Shown here piece by piece: positions 54,101 to 63,100 of a DNA stretch of 64,000 nt. A model generated the notes under the pieces. That model was not told the DNA's origin. It was given only the letters and a program-made list of their open reading frames with translations, and did no database searches. Both the position numbers and the translations under genes were made by a program. Location of the stretch: the NCBI GenBank assembly GCA_944472135.2, contig OX235264.1, forward strand, positions 83,834,319 to 83,898,318, written 5' to 3'. Origin of the DNA: Trichobilharzia regenti. Lineage: Eukaryota > Platyhelminthes > Trematoda > Strigeidida > Schistosomatidae. Position 1 is the first letter of the stretch. Every line of letters starts with the position of its first letter.

Positions 54101-57100
54101 ATCAAATGTATCTTCCTGCTGTTTACTGTTTTTTATGCCAATGGACATCTCTTTATATACTACTGACAAATCTTATCAATAGCACTCGCCACGCCAAGTC
54201 TTCACGGGCTTTCTTTCAAACAATGAGTAACATTTCTTTTACTGTAGGATTTTTGGGCTTAAAATCGCACAAACATATCTGTAAATTAGCTTCATATATT
54301 TTGTGTAGTAAATTCCGTAACAGATTTTAGAATTGAATATTCTAACATTTCCATTATGCAATTCTATACTGTATTTTGTTTTAGAAATGGTGATTCAATA
54401 CCTCTGGAAAATTCACCACCTAGATTAAAGAAGCATACAAATCAAAATTATCGAAAATTAGCGGATTCAATACACGGAATTAAAACTACAGTAAGGGATA
54501 ATTTATAGGATTTCAATTATAATAACTTATTTCAAGTGTTTTATTTTTACCCTTTGTATCCAGTTATTATGTATCTGCTAGATAGAGATTAGGCAGATTA
54601 ACTTTAATCAAAATATATTTGAATAATTTTGTAAATACTAAATTTGGTGGTTGAAATTTGTTATGTTTAGTCATAGAACATACATCTGTCTGTCTGTTTT
54701 CGACATAGAACTTTGTACCGATGTGCCGCAGTTTAAGTCGCTACACTCCCTCCATGTGGCACACAAAGCAAGAGAAGAAAGTAGAAGAAATGCATAACAG
54801 AGACAGCAAACAGAGGTTTGAGACAAAGGATTAGTAATAACGAAGAACAAAACAGTTTCATTGGAAATCATAAGTCACAAGGAGTGGATGCATCTGCGCC
54901 ACTGAGAACGATTTAGAGTCATATCGCCAGTTGTTTCCAGTCATTGGTGTTTACAGTCCCGAGGACCCCAACCAGTCAGGAAGTCTACACCATCCTACGT
55001 GGCTTTAACTAACTGTTGTGGATTTCATTGACTGGTGATGCCATGTTTTGGTTTGACCGCCGCTGGCTCTTTTCCAGCCTGACCCTATGTCAGCTAACAT
55101 TGCCCATTGTCGAGGAAGGCGATGACTAAGCATACATAACACATGTCCTAACCATCTCAGTCGATGTAATTCCACAGCCTCGTTGATTGATTTCCCCTTC
55201 TTACCTAGCACTCGACCGATCCCTAACCTCAATATTGCTCACCTAATTACACCACTTCACTGGGGCGATAAAACGCAGGCATTTATGATCAAAGACAGCT
55301 AGCCAGTCTTTTCATGTCTTCCACTCTCACTGGCCAGGTCTCACAGCTATAAAAGAGGACGGAGCGGACTGATGAGCAGTACACCCGCCCTTCGGTCACC
55401 AGAGACGGCCGTAAACTGGTATATGCGAAACTAGCCCTCTCTATCCGTGCTGAGATTTCGTCAGAGATCAACTCGTTGGGTCTGTTGGTACTTTCCAAAT
55501 AAGTGAAGCGGTCAACGTGCTCTACCACATCACTTTCTATTTCTAAGCTAGGCGTAGTCTATGTAGTCCAGTCCCGTAACATCATCTTACATTTTGTGGA
55601 GGCGAATCGCATGCCAAACATTCGTAGATTGCAGCTCAAGGTGTTTAGAAGACTGTGCATTATGTCAGCGTCCTCGCCTAGAAAGACTATATCGTCTGCA
55701 TATTCTAAGTCAACGAGATTGTTCCCTGGTGGCAAGTCAATCCCTGAGTCTCTGAAGTGAGTTAGGGTTAAGTCCATTAGTACATCTATGATGAAGTTTG
55801 AGTAGAAATGGGGGTAACGGGCATCCTTGACAAACACCACTAGTCGTCACCAGTTCAGATGACAACTCGCTGTAAGCCCCCATCTGGCTGCATGAGTTCA
55901 AGTAGAGTTCCTTGTTCGATGCAATGCATTTTCTCGGCATTCCCCTCACGACCAAGCATCTCCAGAGTACCTCTCAGTCGACAGAATCGAATTCCGCCTT
56001 TAGGTGAAGAAATATAATGGAAATATGATGGATACACCCTCTCTCTGGTCTAAAGCCTGCTTGGTTCTACCGTGTTTGTGCCTCCCGAGCATCACTTAGT
56101 GTACGCAATATTATTGACCCTAGGACTTTAGATACTATAATAGTCAATCTAATCCCTCTGTGATTATCACAGAAAGATTTGTCTCCCTTCAGAACATACA
56201 TTCTAAAATACCTTTCTATCTAGAAGCCTGGTTGTTGTAGCACGTCTACAGTTTTCTGTTTCAGTTATAGGAAAATTTAGATTGTTCTAAGGATGAGATA
56301 AATCATAAATCATACTTTAAATTCGTTCATTTTAAAGTAATAATTAGTTATAAGAATGTCACGATGTGATTATAGTTAAAGATGGTGGAGAAGTGTCTAT
56401 GCAGGGGAGGGAAAATAAGATATAGCAAAGATGGCATGATGGGAGGGTGGAATAACGCTAGAACAGTAAAGGATATGCAAAGAATGAAAACTATAAATGA
56501 ATGAAAATGATGGGTGGTGGAAAACGCTGAAACATATGAGACAGTGGTATTTATACTAGAATTTCTTTTATTCGCCATTCTTGTGTCGTCCATGTCTACA
56601 TACCTTTTAAGTTATATTTTGTCTTAAGCTTGGGGTTTGGCTCTCATCTATATTCCATGTCACTATTAATGGAAGAATGCTATTTGTCAGCGAATGTTTC
56701 ATGAAAGGTTTCAAAGGAGACTGTTTCTTTATCATACTGGTATACATGTATACCAGTATGACTGAACTTTTAATTTCAGTGAGACCGTTTTAATTCCATA
56801 CACTACGAAAGGTATTTGAGTTGGTTAGTAAACAATGGAAATAAGAATTTTTCTACATTGAGTTCATTGTAACAAATGTTTTGGATGGGTATTTCATTTT
56901 TCACTCGAAATGACAACCAGCTGGATGTCGTTTCTTACTCATTTCTTCTGGGACTTCACATAATTTACAGCCACATTACAATGAATGTAGGTCCTTACTT
57001 AGTGTGTATAACTGTCATTGAAATCAAAATTGTATAAGTACATCAATCTATGAAGCAATTGTACCTTACTGACTGATGCTGAAGTAAGGAATGGAATAGT

Positions 57101-60100
57101 TACAGGTAGGCAATTTTGGGATACATGGATTGAAGGGACAGAAATTTCGTATTTATTTGAATTGGGATAACCGCCAATCTATATTTAAGGATTACTAATA
57201 TTTAACACATAAGGTTAAACTAAACAACATTAAAGTCATATACTTCAATTGTTTTATGTAGACTCATTCATACAATGGTCATATGAAAAAATCAGTTCCA
57301 AATTCGTCCAATCATTATCGTCGTTCTAATTCACAAGCTGATTGGTTTAAAGCAGTTCGTTCAATGGCGTCCAAACGATTTGCTGAAAGCGTTCGTTCCC
57401 ATTCATCGATGAGAAGGAGAAGTATTGATAAGGACAAAAACTTTAGTCAGTTCCATTCTTCACCTGCCACTAATCCACCCACTAGTACCATTGGATTTCC
57501 ACGATCAAAATCACCTGGTGATATAATTCAGGACAGTCGACTATCACATGCATCACCAGGAGCTATTGAAAGTCAATCTGGTAGAAGAAATTCAAATGCA
57601 CTCCCTCATGATATGCGATATTATGTTTACAATCATTCAGCATGGACAATACAAATTAGAAAAGAGGTAAATTTCAGAACATACATTTTATAATTAGAAA
57701 ACATGTGAAACATAAATATTTTACATTGAAATTTGTTTATATCACATATTGAGGTAATTGTATTACGTATTTGTGGGAGTAGAATCTTAAAGATTTTCAA
57801 GCAACACAGTTTTATGACGCTGTCTTTTCTTTTTAATAGAAAATTTCATCAAGTAAATGTCACGTGTCTTTACTCAACTCAGGTGGAACTACTCAACCTA
57901 AAAACTTTATAGCACCACCAAAATGATATTCATTTTAATTTAATATATAGAAAAAGATTGATATAGAGGTTTATAATTTCATGAAAATGCATCATATGTT
58001 CACCTTTAAAAAGTTTGCATTACATACCTTTTCTTTAAAAGAGACTGAGTAATTATTTTCACGATAAACAGTAGAATATCAGAGAAGGGTACGGCATTCT
58101 GCGATACACAGTTAACTAAGATGCTAGTGGACAGCTACGGAAGTTCATCAGTATCCATGGAAAAAGTAAGAATGTTCAAGTTACTTACTGAATAACACCC
58201 ATTGGCGACAAGTGCAACTTTTGTGTTACCGAGCTGGCTATACATATATATATATATATGGAGGTTTCGTATGTGAGTGTTTTTGTCTACAATATGGTTT
58301 GATAAAGTCAAATATATAATTCTCAAAGCGTTTCTTTGTGCCTGACATGAGAGTGAACTATTTGTGTGTACGAATTCTCTTGATTGATCAAAAACTTTAC
58401 AGGTTACTTAATCCTTCGAAATGAGAATAGGATAGTTTACCGGCTATGTTGAATATTCAGAATACATCTACCATCCTCTAAGTGAAAACTATGACTTAAT
58501 GTCCAGTGTACATTGTTTTTTTATAAAAGAGAATAGGAATTTAATTATATATTATAGTGGTTCATGGTAGGTGATTTGTACTGAACTCATGTATTTGTCT
58601 CTAGTTGTATTCATTGGATAGCTCAAATGTGATGATATGAAAGCCGAGGTCAGTTGGCTAGATATAGTTGGGCTGACTTGGATACTTCTTACTGTAAGCT
58701 ATCACATCATAATTGTACAGTCAAAAATCTTTTTATCACTTATTATTATTGCTTCTTTTAGTTACTAGAGAAGCATAGGGCTTCAGCCATGCGTCTCCAT
58801 TGCGTTCGGTTCTCTGCCAACGTATCCACCTGACTCCACGTCTGTCCACATGCTTTAATCTTCTCTTCACATGACCTCTTCCATGTCACGCTTGGACGAC
58901 CACCTCACCGCTTCCCATTCGGGTTCCAATTGAGAGCTTGTCTTGTGATATTACTTGATGGTTTCCTCAGACTATGGCCAGCCAATCCATCTCCATTTCT
59001 TCCTGCCTATCTGTTTCACAATCGGTTCCTGCTGTGTTGGTTTGCTCATTGCCAGAGATCCCTGTTGCTGATCTTTTCTGGCCGGCCATCTGATCTTGAG
59101 TATTGAGCGAAGACAACTGTTGATGAAGGTCTGAAGTTTGTTTGAGATGCTCTTTATGACGCGCTGGCCAAGTCTCTGATCCGTAAAGTAGCACTAACTG
59201 ACTTCACATTGGAGTTGAAAATCCCGATCTTATTTTTGATGATGAGTAGTGATGTTGACCTCCACACAGACTTAAGAGTAATGAAAGCCTGTCTTGCTTA
59301 TCCGATTCTCGCTGTGATATCTTCGTCAGTTCCACCTGTAGTTGAAACGATGCTTCCCAGGTGGGTGGGAAAAGGAGGTTGTTTCTTTCAGGTTCCTCCT
59401 ATTTGTGCTGGCTGATTGTTGTCTGTTGTTGTTGCTGTTGGTGTTGTCCAGGAATCTTCATCACCTCTGTTTTCTCTATGTTTACTTGGAGTCCTGCCTT
59501 TGATGCTTCTTCTGCCAACTTGTTACTTTTCACTTGTTTTCACAGTTTGTGGGAAATCAGACATATATCACTTAGTTCTGAGAAATTTACAACTTTCTAT
59601 TATAGTTATTTGTCTATAGGTCACTTTTGATTTTCATATTGATTTACTGGACCGAAATGTCCGGCATCTGTTAACATATCACCTCTAGTACGCTGTTTAA
59701 GGAAAATCACCGTCAACCAATTTATTTCGACATCACCGTCAGTCATCACCGAATCATCGGCAATATGGTTCAACTCACCAACAGAGGCCCAACATTTCGG
59801 TCCAGACAATCAATGAGAAAATCAAAGCTGACTTAAATAGTAACTGATGCCTATTGTACAAAGGGCTGCTGTCTTGACCCAGGTGGTTTAGTGGATACAC
59901 CTTTAGCGTTTGAAACGATGGGTGCTGTGTTTTGGGTCTCATTGTAAACAATACGACTCACTGAGAAAACCAAGTACATTCAGATGACCAGTTTCAAACA
60001 AGACATAATGTGCATCCTGGATTTCACCGCTAGTCACCATCCACCAAATAGGTTCTATCATAATATTTTCATTTTTATTATATCTTTGTTGATTTTAACT

Positions 60101-63100
60101 GTAAACGGCAATCCACAATCTGAGATTTCATGCTAACTTTTGAGTTACTGAAAACATTAAACATATACTAGAGTTATCATCAGATGCAAATTGTTTAATG
60201 TTCATCGTTTTACAGAAAGTTCTTCAAGGAAAAAATCTTACATTTCAAAGATTTAAAACAGTTAGTCCCTTTTTGCAAAGTTGGATTGTGTTATTAGAAG
60301 ACGGAGATTATCCGAAAGTGTGATGTATTTGCTCAATACGTTTCGAACAGTCTGTTCACACCTTGTTCCTTGTCAAGTCAATTTATGTAAAAAATAAAAA
60401 AAGCCAATTTAAGTAAACAAAATGACAAAAAGGATTTAAGAATAATAACAAAATTTAACACTAAGTTTGGTTACCCAGTCAAATAAGGATTACCAAGGTA
60501 GGTTAGGAGTAATAACAAATTGGTTTTGTACACACAGGGTATTTCAGTAAGCGCCATTGTCCATTTTTATAGATGACCTTATCTTATGGTTCATATCTGT
60601 TAGATGTCTAGCTAAAGACGAAGTTGGTAGTCTGCCACCTGCATCCATCGATTTTCCAAAGTTCATCTGTCTTTACGACCATTTTTGAATGTGCTCTCCC
60701 ACCCTCGCAGGCAAAGCGCTATTACTTCTCCCTATGCATATGTGTTCACACATACATACACGTAAATTGGTATATAGTGTGGGATTTGACATAATCACTC
60801 ATGCACTGTTGAGGTTTGCAGTGGAGCATACTTTTAGCTTTTAAATAATTATAAACCGAGCTGCATAATAGGTTCTATAGATGAGCGAGTTTAGTCTCTG
60901 TCTCAAAATTCTAATTTTTAAATCCTCACTGTATGATAATTTAATGAAAACAGCTCTCTTGTGGACAGAATAGATTGTAGGTCTTGAGACTAACTGACTT
61001 CCACACCAATTTTAAGAACCTTAGAGGACATCCGTTTTCTACAAAAGTATCCATTAGTATTTCATTTTTCTTCTTTATAAAATCAACTGTACAACTGCGC
61101 TGAACACTCTTAAATAAACAATCCACCAAGCCTCTCTTATACTGTAATGGATAAAAGCTGGGAAAACTAATGTATTACCCGGTCAAAGTAGGATTTCTGT
61201 AAATTGATCTGTCAATTGACTTGACAATTTAATGTTTGATCTGACTGTTCAAGATGTATTACTCTAGTACATTACATTTCGCAGATAGTCTCCATCTTCT
61301 GATAATACTATTCAAAAATACTAGTGCTTATTAAGATAAATATCCTGGCAAATTAAAGAAGATTCCCTTCGTTGAAATAGTTAGGTTTTAAAAACTGCTT
61401 CACAGTGAAAATATTACCAAGTTAAAATAATGGGCTTGTGTTGGAAATTATGAGAACAACTGTAGAAAGCTTTTGGCATTTTAAGACAAGATTAAGAACA
61501 AGCTATTGTGTTGTCTTATCAGGCTATTTCAATTTGAATAAGAAACTTAAGTTGAAGAGTATCCTTGTTGAATTCATTGTCTTCTCTTCGAAAAATCTTT
61601 CAACACAGAATCAGACTCAGTTGTCTTCCATGTAGATCAGAAACGTCAGACAACATCAGAAGAGTACTCAATAAGCACAACATCAGAGTTTTCTTCAAAA
61701 CATCAGACACTACAAATCAACCTTGTCCATGTAAAAGACTAAATCCCGAAGGATTCCCTATCTAATTGTGTCTACAAAATAAAGTGTTTGGAATGTGATG
61801 TGATATACATAGGATAAACATCGCCAGAGAGAAATCAAAATCAGAAGAAATGAACATTGTAGAGCATCTGTACGACCACCAAAAAATCTGGTTAGTGAAC
61901 TAGAAAGGCTTCAAACACCATCAGCCATAGGTTGTTTACACGCCATAGAATCAGGCCACAAGACTGATTTTAACAATATTGAAATAATTCAGAAAAATTT
62001 CAGAAATCACAAAGAACGTTTCATATCAGAAGCAAGCACTTTATATCAAATGGAATCCAAATGGTCTCAATAGGGATGGTGGACTAAAACAGAATTTGAC
62101 CTGGTTACAACACCTCCTCCTCCATGAAGTGACAAAATCAATACGAATATGATAAGCAACTTCACCATATAAACACAAGCTGCTTTTATAATTTTATAAA
62201 CTTATCAAATCCAACAATCTAATCTTGGTTTTGTTATCTTTATCGATTGGTCAGTTTGACAACGAAAATGACCCTATGCTGATGAACGATGATTAGGTCT
62301 TTTTATATATAAGCTGGGATTTTGTAAATTCCGGTTTAATAATACTTAGATAAAGCTATGAGCAACATTAAATAGCGAAACGTTAGTGAAAACAACATCG
62401 TTTTGTTTTTTATTCATTAGAAAATACAAAAAATCCTATAATAATGATTATCATCTACCGAATGTCCAAATTTTTTCAAACTGTTAAAAGTGATCTTGGT
62501 TTGTACATATCTAACAGAATCATACTAATATTTGTATTGTGGCTTTTTAAGCTAGCGCATTTTTGATCAGTCCTTTACTAATTACTGAAAGATTAGAGTA
62601 CAGTACACTGAGTTAAATGTTTGCTCTTCATACTTCAAGCATCGTATGGAGGATTTCATCATGAGCTGACATCAGTTAGAGAACCACTGGTAAACAAACT
62701 GGGAGTACTGGACAACTGTTTCGTCCCAGTTTGAGACTATTCATCAGTACGCATCCATCGGGTTCGAACTCAGGACCTTCTAGTTACACGGCGAGCTCTT
62801 AGACCATTAAGCCACCGGGACTCGATCCAATGGTTCTTGAATTCTAACTTCTGACGATTCAAGCATCATAATCATCACGCCTCATATAAATTTTGATATT
62901 TTTAAGTGACTGGATTATTACAGATGCATTAAAACAGATGAATTTAGGCCTATGTAGATTTGAAAACAATAGTGTTATTTGACAATACGTTGTGGAATAT
63001 GAAATTTAATGAAATCTCAGTAATTTCAACCTAACTGCAAGTGTACAACTGATTTCTTTTGTTATTAGTTTGTTAGTATCTTGTATACGTATTTAGACAA

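Noticed and set aside
57842..57925. Alternative terminal exon after exon 29 (TTTTTAATAG acceptor, 27 codons then TGA)
   Set aside because: In phase, but no polyadenylation signal nearby, and the direct exon 29-30 join restores a conserved class XV motif.
59209..59630. Plus-strand frames at 59209-59630 and similar Leu/Val-rich frames at 6585-6869 and 18649-19010
   Set aside because: They are antisense readings of LINE family A, including its CAA microsatellite.
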